A stretch of 64,000 nt of DNA from Gillisia lutea. GTDB taxonomy: Bacteria > Bacteroidota > Bacteroidia > Flavobacteriales > Flavobacteriaceae. This document shows positions 45,622-53,794 of the stretch, one piece after another. A program made the translations under genes and the position numbers. Each line of letters begins with the position of its first letter. Within the stretch, counting starts at the first letter, position 1. Location of the stretch: positions 1-64,000 of the forward strand of contig NZ_JAKGTH010000011.1 in the NCBI RefSeq assembly GCF_021568705.1, given 5' to 3'. The notes under the pieces were generated by a model that worked only from the letters and a program-made list of their open reading frames with translations, searched no databases and had not been told where the DNA came from.

Positions 45622-45768
45622 TATTTGTTTTATGTTAATTACGAGAATAGCAACTTTTTTATAATTCTCCATTTGTGCATTTTAATTTTTAATTTTCTTA
45701 AAAATCCTTTTCTTTGAAAACATCAAAAGGGAATTCATACTGAAATTTCCATTATTCAATAATTTATT

Positions 45769-46755
45769 ATGAATTCCGAGAACTTAGAAGTTTATTTTTT
45801 AACTAACTCCAACGGCACCCGATTGGGAATCCTAAATTTTGGAGCCAGTATCTTCAGCTTATTTATGAAAGATAAAAATGGAGATGAGGTAAATGTGATT
45901 GTTGGCCCAAAGGATAAAAACGAATATATATCAAAAGCCTATACCGATGAAAATAAATGTTTTGGAGCTTCCATAGGGAGATATGCCGGGAGAATATCGG
46001 AAGGTAAGTTCTTTCTTGATGGTAACTTGTACAAGCTTTATGAAAAAGATGGAGTTCATTTACATGGAGGGTTTAGAGGAATTCATCATAAAATATGGAA
46101 AGTAGAATCTATAGATTTGGGTAAAAATCCATCGATAGTGTTGAGTTGTGTTTCCGAAGATGGAGAAGAAGGATATCCGGGTAATTTAACAATACAGGTA
46201 ACATACACACTTACCGAGGAAAATGAGGTTGTTATTCAATATGAAGCGGAAACGGACAAGCGCACTCCGGTAAATCTTACGAATCACGCTTATTATAATT
46301 TAAATGGAAAAGGAAGCGTTAGCAATCATGATCTTTTCATTGCATCTGAAGCAATTCTGGAAGTAGATGAAAAACTACGACCAACGGGAAAATTTCAATT
46401 ACTAAAAGAAGATGAAAAAGATTTTTCTGCAGTAAAAAAAATCAATTCAATTTTGCTGGATGATACTTTTATCTTTAAAACGGGGGTAAAGGACGAAGTG
46501 GTACGCTTATATTCTACTGAAACAGGAATTGAGCTAAAAATCTTTACCAATCAAGCGGCTGCAGTAGTGTTTGTACCGCCTCATTTATCTCAAGCTTGGG
46601 AATATCAAACCGAAATAGGAGATAGTTTTCCTTCATTATGTGTTGAAACTCAAAATTTTCCTGATGCTCCTAATCATGATAATTTTCCAAATTCAATACT
46701 GGCACCCAATGAGAGGTATAGAAATAAAAGCATTTTTCAATTTAACCTACGTTGA
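45769..46755 (+). CDS. galM: Aldose 1-epimerase (galactose mutarotase)
   Basis: 328 residues, cytoplasmic. Converts beta- to alpha-galactose or -glucose. Conserved parts: GASIGRYAGRISEGKF, LHGGFRGIHHKIW (catalytic His), PVNLTNHAYYNLNGKG (second His) and VETQNFPDAPNHDNFPNS (Glu). It starts the plus-strand galactose group; the symporter follows after 78 bp. Together with GalK and GalT it completes entry of galactose into the Leloir route (galE not seen here). Confidence 0.93.
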   Translation: MNSENLEVYFLTNSNGTRLGILNFGASIFSLFMKDKNGDEVNVIVGPKDKNEYISKAYTDENKCFGASIGRYAGRISEGKFFLDGNLYKLYEKDGVHLHGGFRGIHHKIWKVESIDLGKNPSIVLSCVSEDGEEGYPGNLTIQVTYTLTEENEVVIQYEAETDKRTPVNLTNHAYYNLNGKGSVSNHDLFIASEAILEVDEKLRPTGKFQLLKEDEKDFSAVKKINSILLDDTFIFKTGVKDEVVRLYSTETGIELKIFTNQAAAVVFVPPHLSQAWEYQTEIGDSFPSLCVETQNFPDAPNHDNFPNSILAPNERYRNKSIFQFNLR

Positions 46756-46767
46756 AAAAAATTATAA

Positions 46768-46789
46768 ATGTAAAAGCTACGCTTATATT
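46768..46789 (+). promoter_or_regulatory. Candidate sugar-regulon operator, symporter promoter
   Basis: ATGTAAAAGCTACGCTTATA begins a motif shared with the galK/regulator gap (51703-51721) and the GH53 promoter (52571-52593). All three keep TGTAA and TACG 4-5 nt further on, with an AT-rich tail. It lies 44 bp before the symporter ATG. Confidence 0.5.
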
Positions 46790-46832
46790 AGATAAAATTC
46801 TATATTTAACGCAAAATTAGTAATAGCATTTT

Positions 46833-48419
46833 ATGATTGGTATTTTATCATTTGTTGGGTTTACTGCTTTAGTAGCAATTATTTCATATTTAGCAACGCG
46901 TAAAACCGATGAAACCACCAGCGATGGGTATTTTTTAGGGGGCAGAAGCCTTACTGCAGGAGTAATTGCAGGATCAATACTTCTCACTAATCTTTCTACT
47001 GAACAAATTGTAGGTTTAAATGGGCAGGCTTTTACTGAAGGGATTTTGGTAATGGCATGGGAGACTCTGGCAGCTATTGCTATTGTTATTACTGCACTCT
47101 TCTTATTACCCCGATACTTAAAAGGAGGGCTTACTACCGTACCACAATTTTTAGAACGACGATTCGATAAAACTACCAAGACCATTGTATCTGCTTTATT
47201 CCTATCGGGATATATGGTCATTCTGCTGCCAATTGTATTGTATTCGGGAGGTTTGGCATTAAGTACAATGTTCGATATTCCTAATCTATTAGGAATTGGT
47301 GATACTGAGGCATTATGGTTATGTATTTGGGCCATAGGAATAATAGGCTCTATTTATGCGATATTTGGAGGTTTAAAAGCCGTTGCAGTTTCTGATACCA
47401 TTAATGCTATAGGTTTGTTGGTTGGTGGACTTTTTATACCTGTATTCGGACTAATGGCTATTGGCGATGGTGGGATCTTAAACGGACTCGAAACTCTAGT
47501 TGCTTCACACCCAGAAAAATTCAATTCCTTAGGTGGTCCTAGCGCTTCGGTTCCATTTACTACTATTTTTACCGGAATGATGCTGGTAAATCTCTTTTAC
47601 TGGGGTACCAATCAAGCTATCATTCAACGTGCGTTGGGTGCTAAAAATTTAAAAGAAGGGCAAAAAGGTTTAATGCTGGCTGCTTTTATAAAGATTTTAG
47701 GACCAATAATAGTGGTGCTTCCCGGAGTAATTGCTTTTCATATGTTTCAGGGACAATTAGATAATCCAGATCAGGCATATCCAACTTTAGTAAATGCTGT
47801 CTTACCTAAACCTTTAGTAGGTTTCTTCGCAGCAGTTTTATTTGGTGCTATTCTTAGTTCTTTCAACAGTGCTTTAAATAGCTCTGTAACTTTATTCGGT
47901 ATAGATATTTACAAACAGTATTTCAATAAAGATGCTTCTGAAGCTACCGTAGTAAAGTATGGAAAACGCTTTGGTGTACTATTAGCTGTACTTTCTATGT
48001 TTATTGCGCCATTTATTGCTAACGCGCCTCATGGTCTTTTCGGATATTTACAAGAAGTTAATGGATGCTACAGTATTCCAATTCTAACCATTGTAGTGAT
48101 GGGGTATCTTAATAAGCGTATTCCAGCCTTAGGAGCTAAAGTTGCAATTTTTAGTGGGGTAGGTTTGTATATCTTCTATTTATTACTGAAATATTTTGTG
48201 GTTGGACCAGAATCGCTTCCTCATTTCCTTCATGTAATGGCAATTATCTTTGTGCTAAATGTTGGAATAATGATGGCTATTGGAAAATGGAAACCAAGAC
48301 CTGAATTCTATATTCAGAACTATACAAAACAAGTTGATATTACTTCTTGGAAATATGCCAAACCTGTGGGAGTTGGAATATGTTTATTGGTGGTAGCTAT
48401 TTATATTTACTTCGCGTAA
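46833..48419 (+). CDS. Sodium:sugar symporter, SSS (SGLT) family
   Basis: 528 residues, about 14 membrane helices. The SSS signatures are intact: DGYFLGGRSLTAGVIAGSIL near residue 35, GLKAVAVSDTINAIGLLVGG and the Na-site region SSFNSALNSSVTLFGIDIYK. Family members use Na+ to import galactose, glucose or similar sugars; in flavobacteria they often sit in polysaccharide loci. Given the gal genes around it, galactose is the best guess. Its last 13 bp overlap the end of the convergent LacI-type gene. Confidence 0.92.
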   Translation: MIGILSFVGFTALVAIISYLATRKTDETTSDGYFLGGRSLTAGVIAGSILLTNLSTEQIVGLNGQAFTEGILVMAWETLAAIAIVITALFLLPRYLKGGLTTVPQFLERRFDKTTKTIVSALFLSGYMVILLPIVLYSGGLALSTMFDIPNLLGIGDTEALWLCIWAIGIIGSIYAIFGGLKAVAVSDTINAIGLLVGGLFIPVFGLMAIGDGGILNGLETLVASHPEKFNSLGGPSASVPFTTIFTGMMLVNLFYWGTNQAIIQRALGAKNLKEGQKGLMLAAFIKILGPIIVVLPGVIAFHMFQGQLDNPDQAYPTLVNAVLPKPLVGFFAAVLFGAILSSFNSALNSSVTLFGIDIYKQYFNKDASEATVVKYGKRFGVLLAVLSMFIAPFIANAPHGLFGYLQEVNGCYSIPILTIVVMGYLNKRIPALGAKVAIFSGVGLYIFYLLLKYFVVGPESLPHFLHVMAIIFVLNVGIMMAIGKWKPRPEFYIQNYTKQVDITSWKYAKPVGVGICLLVVAIYIYFA

Positions 48420-49429
48420 AATAAAGGAAGGGTAGATTCTCGTTCTATAATTGAAGTTTTCAAGACTTTGTGTACGGGTTCAACGGGAATCTTCTTTTCT
48501 AGTCTTTTAATTAATGTTTCTGCAGCCAAAGAACCTTGCATAGTAGCATGCTGGTCTACCACTGTTAAAGATGGTACAAAATTCTCTCCCAGAACACCAT
48601 TGGTAAAACCAATTACAGAAATGTCTTCAGGGATCTTGTACGAATGTTTAATCGAATATTTAATTGTAGAAATAGCTGAAAGTTCGTCTGCAGCAACTAT
48701 CCCATCTATTTTTCCCTGTTTCAATGCCTCAATTAGAATGCATTCAAATTGAGCATAGTCTTTAATATTGATAATCGTATCTTCAACTCCGGTATTTTCT
48801 ATGGCTTGCAAGTAGCCGAGTCTTCTTTTTTCACCTACACTGGTTCCGTAGATAGTGGTTAGAAAAATTATATTTCTACAGCCTATTTTTAATAAATGTT
48901 CGGTTGCTTCTTTTGCAGCAAGAGTGTCATCTATTTTTATTTTATCGCAAATAAGTAAATCGGAAGTTCTGTCGAATAAAACGATAGGAGTGTTATACCT
49001 AATTGCTTCTTCAAAATGAGCATAATCATTAGTGCTCTGAGTTTCCTTCGATAAGGACATAATTAGCCCATCTACACTGCCATTTACCAAAGTGTTGATG
49101 CTCTCTGCTTCTTTCTCTAATGATTCATTCGATAAACAGATGATGACCTTATAACCATAGGAATTTGCAGTTTGCTCTATCCCGTGAATAGCCATGGCAA
49201 AAAAAGTCATGAGCACATCTGGAATGATAACTCCTATGGTTTTAGTTCTCTGCGACTTTAAGCTTTGCGCTAACTTGTTGGGAGAGTAATTATTTAAAAG
49301 GGCAATACTGCGTACCTTATCTTTGGTAACATCGCTAATCTCCGGACTATTATTTATAGCCTTTGAAACGGTTGAAACCGAAAGGTTAAGGATCTTGGCG
49401 AGATCTTTTAATGTGCTTTTGCCCCCCAT
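48407..49429 (-). CDS. LacI-family transcriptional regulator
   Basis: 340 residues. N-terminal HTH (TLKDLAKILNLSVSTVSKAI, then NNSPEISDVTKDKV) and a hinge helix (YSPNKLAQSLKSQRTKTIGV), then a periplasmic-binding-protein-like sugar domain. It is the third gene of galK-galT-lacI, spaced 2 bp after galT, and so is probably an autoregulated repressor or activator of galactose genes. The central CG in the shared promoter motif would suit a LacI operator, but the NrtR-type protein is an alternative binder. Confidence 0.92.
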   Translation of the reverse strand: MGGKSTLKDLAKILNLSVSTVSKAINNSPEISDVTKDKVRSIALLNNYSPNKLAQSLKSQRTKTIGVIIPDVLMTFFAMAIHGIEQTANSYGYKVIICLSNESLEKEAESINTLVNGSVDGLIMSLSKETQSTNDYAHFEEAIRYNTPIVLFDRTSDLLICDKIKIDDTLAAKEATEHLLKIGCRNIIFLTTIYGTSVGEKRRLGYLQAIENTGVEDTIINIKDYAQFECILIEALKQGKIDGIVAADELSAISTIKYSIKHSYKIPEDISVIGFTNGVLGENFVPSLTVVDQHATMQGSLAAETLIKRLEKKIPVEPVHKVLKTSIIERESTLPLFYAK

Positions 49430-49431
49430 TG

Positions 49432-50472
49432 TTATTGTTTAGTATAATGAACTTCTGAAAGACTCTTCAAGGTATCTGCTGCTTGCTCGGCAGTGATATC
49501 TCGTTGCGGACTCGCAAATAACTCGTACCCCACCATAAATTTCTTTATGTTCTTCGATCTTAGCAAAGGTGGATAAAAAGACATATGAAAATGCCATTCC
49601 GGGTACTCCTTGCCATCTGTTGGTTGTTGATGAATTCCAGAGGAATAGGGGAAGGAGGTCTCAAAAAGATTATCGTAGGTAATGCATAACTTCTTTATGA
49701 TTTCGGCAAAAGCTTTCTCTTCGTCTTGGTTTAATTGCCCAATGTGCTGATAATTTTTTCGTGGAATGATCATCGCTTCGTAAGGCCATACCGCCCAATA
49801 GGGGATTAGCGCTACAAAATGCTCATTCTTATGGAGGATTCGCTCATCTAATTCTAGTTCCTGTTCTAAATAGGCTTGCAATAAACTTTTTTTGTTAGCT
49901 TCCCAGTATTCTTTTAAATGCTGTGATTTTTTAAGTATCTCGGTAGGAATAGATCTTTGTGACCAAATTTGGCCATGAGGATGAGGGTTACTACATCCCA
50001 TCATCGAGCCTTTATTTTCGAATATCTGTACGTAATTTATATCTTGTTTGGCTCCTAATTCCAAATATTCCGATTTCCAGGCCTGTACTACTTCAACTAT
50101 ATTTTCAATTTCCATTAAAGGTAAGGTGAGCGAATGGTCTGGTGAGAAGCAAACTACTTTACATATCCCCGATTCCGATTCAGCTCTTAGTAAATTATCA
50201 TTTACCTGGGCATGAGGTCCATCGGGCAGTAAGGCTGGGAAATCATTTTCAAAAATGAAAGGTTTCTTATATTCGGGATTTACCGCACCTCCGGTTCTTG
50301 TATTCCCCGGGCACAAATAGCAATCCTCCATATAAGAAGGTTTCTTTTCTTCAATGGTTTTTTCGGTCTTTCCTTGCCAGGGGCGTTTAGTGCGTTGTGG
50401 TGATACTAACACCCATTCTCCGGTCAAAATGTTATATCTTCTATGTGGATTGGAATAGATTTCCTTATTCAT
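49432..50472 (-). CDS. galT: Galactose-1-phosphate uridylyltransferase
   Basis: 346 residues, HIT superfamily. The catalytic SNPHPHGQIWSQ motif (H-x-H-x-Q) is intact; RRYNILTGEWVLVSPQRTKR at the start and IHQQPTDGKEYPEWHFHM near the end are typical. It exchanges UMP between UDP-glucose and galactose 1-phosphate. It lies 31 bp after galK. Confidence 0.95.
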   Translation of the reverse strand: MNKEIYSNPHRRYNILTGEWVLVSPQRTKRPWQGKTEKTIEEKKPSYMEDCYLCPGNTRTGGAVNPEYKKPFIFENDFPALLPDGPHAQVNDNLLRAESESGICKVVCFSPDHSLTLPLMEIENIVEVVQAWKSEYLELGAKQDINYVQIFENKGSMMGCSNPHPHGQIWSQRSIPTEILKKSQHLKEYWEANKKSLLQAYLEQELELDERILHKNEHFVALIPYWAVWPYEAMIIPRKNYQHIGQLNQDEEKAFAEIIKKLCITYDNLFETSFPYSSGIHQQPTDGKEYPEWHFHMSFYPPLLRSKNIKKFMVGYELFASPQRDITAEQAADTLKSLSEVHYTKQ

Positions 50473-50503
50473 TTCTTTAATTTTAAAGTACGATTATTTT
50501 TAT

Positions 50504-51661
50504 TTAACTCACTACAGTGCCTTCACTTGGCACTACCGTAATGGTTTCCGGGGTAATATTGTATTCTTTCTCATATGCATTGGTAACTTCTTCAATAAAA
50601 CCTTCAATAGCAGCTTCTTCAATTAGGTTGATGGTACAACCTCCAAATCCGCCGCCCATCATCCTGGAACCATAGATGTAGTCTTTTTCCTCGGTGAATT
50701 TTACTAGAAAATCCAATTCATTACAACTTACCTCGTAGAGGTCTTTTAAGCCATAATGAGACTGATACATTAAGGCTCCAAAATTTTGCAGTTCTCCACT
50801 TTTAATAAGCTGGGATGCATTAAGTACACGATTGTTCTCTTCCAGCACATAGCGTACTCTATTGTATTCTGTTTTGGTTAAAGCAGATTTACAATCTTGA
50901 AGTAAATCTATGGTAACATCGCGCAGGGTCTTAACTTCCGTATACCTCGATTGAATTATTGATAGCGCATGTTCACATTCTTTCCGACGGTTATTATATT
51001 CACCTTCAGCTAGATTATGTGAAACTTTAGTATTGACAAGTAATATTTTGCAGGTCTTAAAGTCTGCAGGAATAAATTCGGCATCAAGGCTTAAACAGTC
51101 TAAAAGAATGAGATGATCTTTCTTGCTCATTACCGAGGCGTATTGATCCATGATACCACATTGCGAGCCTACAAAATTATTTTCAGCAGCCTGACATAAT
51201 TCAGCAATTTCTTGTTTCGATAAATCGAGATTGAAAAGTTCATTCAGCCCCGCGGCTAGTCCACATTCTAATGCTGCTGAAGAGCTAATTCCAGCTCCAA
51301 TAGGTAGTTCGCTTCTAATTTTACAATCAAAGCCATCCAGTTCTTTACCGCTTTTTAACAGTTCATTTACTACTCCCAAAATATAATTCTCCCAACTTTC
51401 ATTGCTTTTGCTGAAGTCGTTTAAATCAAATTGAACCCAGGAATTGTAGGTTTCACTAAAAATATTGCATTGACTCACACAACTATTCTTACTAAGTTCA
51501 AAGTAAATCTTCTTATCTATAGCGGTTGGCATTACAAACCCATTATTATAATCGGTATGTTCACCAATAAGATTTATTCTTCCCGGGGACGCAACTTTTA
51601 TAATATGCTTTTGTTTTTCTGGAGTTGTTTCCTTGTTGGTATTTGATTTAGATGTGCTCAA
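50504..51661 (-). CDS. galK: Galactokinase
   Basis: 385 residues, GHMP kinase. SPGRINLIGEHTDYNNGFVM is the sugar-binding start, LPIGAGISSSAALECGLAAG the ATP loop and GSRMMGGGFGGCTINLIEE the third motif. Phosphorylates alpha-galactose at C1. First gene of galK-galT-lacI, divergent from the NrtR-type regulator; the motif at 51703-51721 is in front. Confidence 0.96.
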   Translation of the reverse strand: MSTSKSNTNKETTPEKQKHIIKVASPGRINLIGEHTDYNNGFVMPTAIDKKIYFELSKNSCVSQCNIFSETYNSWVQFDLNDFSKSNESWENYILGVVNELLKSGKELDGFDCKIRSELPIGAGISSSAALECGLAAGLNELFNLDLSKQEIAELCQAAENNFVGSQCGIMDQYASVMSKKDHLILLDCLSLDAEFIPADFKTCKILLVNTKVSHNLAEGEYNNRRKECEHALSIIQSRYTEVKTLRDVTIDLLQDCKSALTKTEYNRVRYVLEENNRVLNASQLIKSGELQNFGALMYQSHYGLKDLYEVSCNELDFLVKFTEEKDYIYGSRMMGGGFGGCTINLIEEAAIEGFIEEVTNAYEKEYNITPETITVVPSEGTVVS

Positions 51662-51702
51662 TGGAATCAGATTTTGGAATTAAATGTCTTCAAAGATAAT
51701 AA

Positions 51703-51721
51703 ATGTAATTTATACGTTAAT
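51703..51721. promoter_or_regulatory. Candidate operator between galK and the NrtR-type gene
   Basis: ATGTAATTTATACGTTAAT, related to the motifs at 46768 and 52571 (shared TGTAA and TACG). It lies 42 bp from the galK ATG and 55 bp from the regulator ATG, so it can serve both directions. Confidence 0.5.
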
Positions 51722-51775
51722 TTTATTATACCGAAAAAAGTAGTTTTTTTGTAGAACAAATCAGTATCCCGAAAA

Positions 51776-52480
51776 ATGAAAGCCGAAACTAAAGATTTTT
51801 ATATAGAGCAAGATAAGATGTATGTTGCTACAGATTGTATCATCTTTGGTTTTGATGCAGGTAAGCTTAAACTTCTCATTTTTAAAAGGAGGGTCGAACC
51901 GCAAAAAGGAGCATGGTCTCTAATTGGTAGTTTTGTAAAACTGGAGGAAAATGTAAGTGAGGCCGCACAACGAGTACTTACAGAGATAACCGGTCTTAAA
52001 AATGTCTTTATGGAAGAGCTCAAATCCTATGGAGTGGCAGATAGGGATCCCGGGTACCGCTGTATTTCAATCGCCCAATATGCGTTAATTAGAGTAGAAG
52101 ATTACGATAGGGAGCTGGTAGAAAAACATGGGGCTCACTGGTACGATATGAAAGAAGTCCCAAACCTAGTTTTGGATCACAATCAAATGGTAGCTGATGC
52201 TTTAGAACGCTTAAAGCGAAAAGCCAGATATCAACCAATAGGTTTTGAGTTGTTACCTGAAAAGTTTACAATTCCACAGTTACAGCAACTTTATGAGGCT
52301 ATCTATCAAAAGGAATTGGATGCTCGTAACTTCAGGAAGAAAGTGCTTTCACATAATGTACTCATCAAATTAGAGGAGAAGGATAAAAGTAGTTCGAGAA
52401 GAGGTGCTTTTCTTTATAAATTTGATCATGATACCTATCAGCAATTGCTGCAATCTGGATATAACTTCGAAATATCTTAA
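51776..52480 (+). CDS. NrtR-type transcriptional regulator with degenerate Nudix domain
   Basis: 234 residues. Residues 15-150 are a Nudix fold (YVATDCIIFGFDAGKLKLLI, RVEPQKGAWSLIGSFV). The Nudix box GSFVKLEENVSEAAQRVLTE departs from G-x5-E-x7-R-E-x2-E-E: RE is QR and EE is TE, so hydrolase activity is unlikely. The C-terminal part (from PIGFELLPEKFTIPQLQQLY) is the winged-helix DNA-binding domain of the NrtR family. In Bacteroidetes, proteins of this kind (for example AraR) sense sugars and control utilisation genes. Position next to galK and the galactanase genes suggests it controls this locus; the ligand is a guess. Confidence 0.88.
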   Translation: MKAETKDFYIEQDKMYVATDCIIFGFDAGKLKLLIFKRRVEPQKGAWSLIGSFVKLEENVSEAAQRVLTEITGLKNVFMEELKSYGVADRDPGYRCISIAQYALIRVEDYDRELVEKHGAHWYDMKEVPNLVLDHNQMVADALERLKRKARYQPIGFELLPEKFTIPQLQQLYEAIYQKELDARNFRKKVLSHNVLIKLEEKDKSSSRRGAFLYKFDHDTYQQLLQSGYNFEIS

Positions 52481-52570
52481 AGTTAATTATCTCATAACCA
52501 GTTATTTTTATAATCTTAAATTAATAATTTGTCAAAATTATTAGGAAAAAAGTTTGTTCTTAAAAAAATA

Positions 52571-52593
52571 ATTGTAAAATTTACGCTTATAAT
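52571..52593 (+). promoter_or_regulatory. Candidate operator, GH53 promoter
   Basis: ATTGTAAAATTTACGCTTAT starts the third copy of the shared motif, which contains the small palindrome GTAAA-A-TTTAC. It ends 10 bp before the GH53 ATG. Confidence 0.5.
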
Positions 52594-52602
52594 ATTTTTG
52601 TT

Positions 52603-53784
52603 ATGAAAAGAACTTGTGCCTTTTTATTTTCCAGCTTTCTAATAGTGGCAATAGGATGCTCTTCCAGTGATCCTGAAAATGAACCTGTACCACCCAATCC
52701 TGATCCTGAAAGTCCGAATAATCCGGAACCTGAACCTGAACCCGCTGCAACTTTATATTTAGGAGCCGATCTTTCTTATGTGAACGAAATGCAGGACTGC
52801 GGTGGAGTGTATAAAAATGAAAATGACCAAGAGGTAGATCCTTATGAGTTTTTTACCGATAAAGGGGCTAACTTAGTAAGAATTCGACTCTGGCACAGCC
52901 CTGAGTGGACCAATTATTCAAACTTTCAAGATGTTAGCAAATCTATAGCACGAGCCAAGAATGAAGGTTTAAAAGTGCTTTTAGACTTTCATTATTCCGA
53001 TACCTGGGCAGATCCCAGTCATCAAACCATTCCAAAAGCATGGAAGGACATTACAGATATTGAGATTTTAAAGGATTCTTTATACAATTATACTTACTCA
53101 ACATTAAAAAAACTTTCTGATGCAAGTCTCCTACCGGAGATAGTACAAATTGGAAATGAGATCAATAGAGAGATCTTACAACCTGCTGAAAATCCTTCAG
53201 ATAACATAAACTGGGATAGAAATATCAAATTGCTGAATACGGGGATCAAGGCGGTAAAAGATTTTTCTACTGCTGAAAATAAAGAAGTGGGAATTATGCT
53301 GCATATCGCACAACCGGAGCATGCGCTATGGTGGTTCAACGAAGCAAATGACAGAGGAATTTCCGACTTTGATTGGATAGGACTTTCTTATTATCCAAAA
53401 TATTCTACTTATGGCTTAAACCGAATTCCGGAAGCAATTCAAAAGTTAAAAACCGATTTTGGAAAGCGCGTGATGATCGTTGAAACCGCTTATCCTCATA
53501 CTTTAGAGAATGCAGATGCTGCCAATAATAACTTGGGAGAAGCTGCTTTGATTAATGGATATGCTGCAACTCCTGAAGGGCAGAAAAATTATATGGTAGA
53601 TCTTGTTAAGAAAACCATCGCCGGTGGCGGAGAAGGCGTTGTTTACTGGGAGCCAGCCTGGATATCTACCAACTGTTCTACCCCGTGGGGGCAGGGTTCG
53701 CACTGGGATAATGCTACTTTCTTTGATGCTAATACTGATAAGGCACTACCAGCTTTCGATTTTTATGATACAAGTAATTACTAA
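52603..53784 (+). CDS. Endo-beta-1,4-galactanase, GH53 lipoprotein
   Basis: 393 residues. Lipoprotein signal (lipobox AIGC19) followed by a proline/glutamate linker (residues 25-48) that spaces it from the membrane, so it should be on the cell surface. The GH53 TIM barrel starts YLGADLSYVNEMQDCGGVYK; LVRIRLWHSPEW, LLDFHYSDTWADPSHQ, the acid/base Glu186 (VQIGNEINREIL) and the nucleophile Glu294 (MIVETAYPHT) follow. It cleaves beta-1,4-galactan such as pectic side chains. First gene of a three-gene set with GH2 and the clan-A glycosidase (10-bp and 9-bp gaps). Confidence 0.95.
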   Translation: MKRTCAFLFSSFLIVAIGCSSSDPENEPVPPNPDPESPNNPEPEPEPAATLYLGADLSYVNEMQDCGGVYKNENDQEVDPYEFFTDKGANLVRIRLWHSPEWTNYSNFQDVSKSIARAKNEGLKVLLDFHYSDTWADPSHQTIPKAWKDITDIEILKDSLYNYTYSTLKKLSDASLLPEIVQIGNEINREILQPAENPSDNINWDRNIKLLNTGIKAVKDFSTAENKEVGIMLHIAQPEHALWWFNEANDRGISDFDWIGLSYYPKYSTYGLNRIPEAIQKLKTDFGKRVMIVETAYPHTLENADAANNNLGEAALINGYAATPEGQKNYMVDLVKKTIAGGGEGVVYWEPAWISTNCSTPWGQGSHWDNATFFDANTDKALPAFDFYDTSNY

Positions 53785-53794
53785 AATATAAAGA

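Noticed and set aside
52593-52600. TATTTTTG as the GH53 promoter box
   Set aside because: It ends 2 bp before the ATG, so transcription would start within the gene; the region is AT-rich and the match is probably chance.
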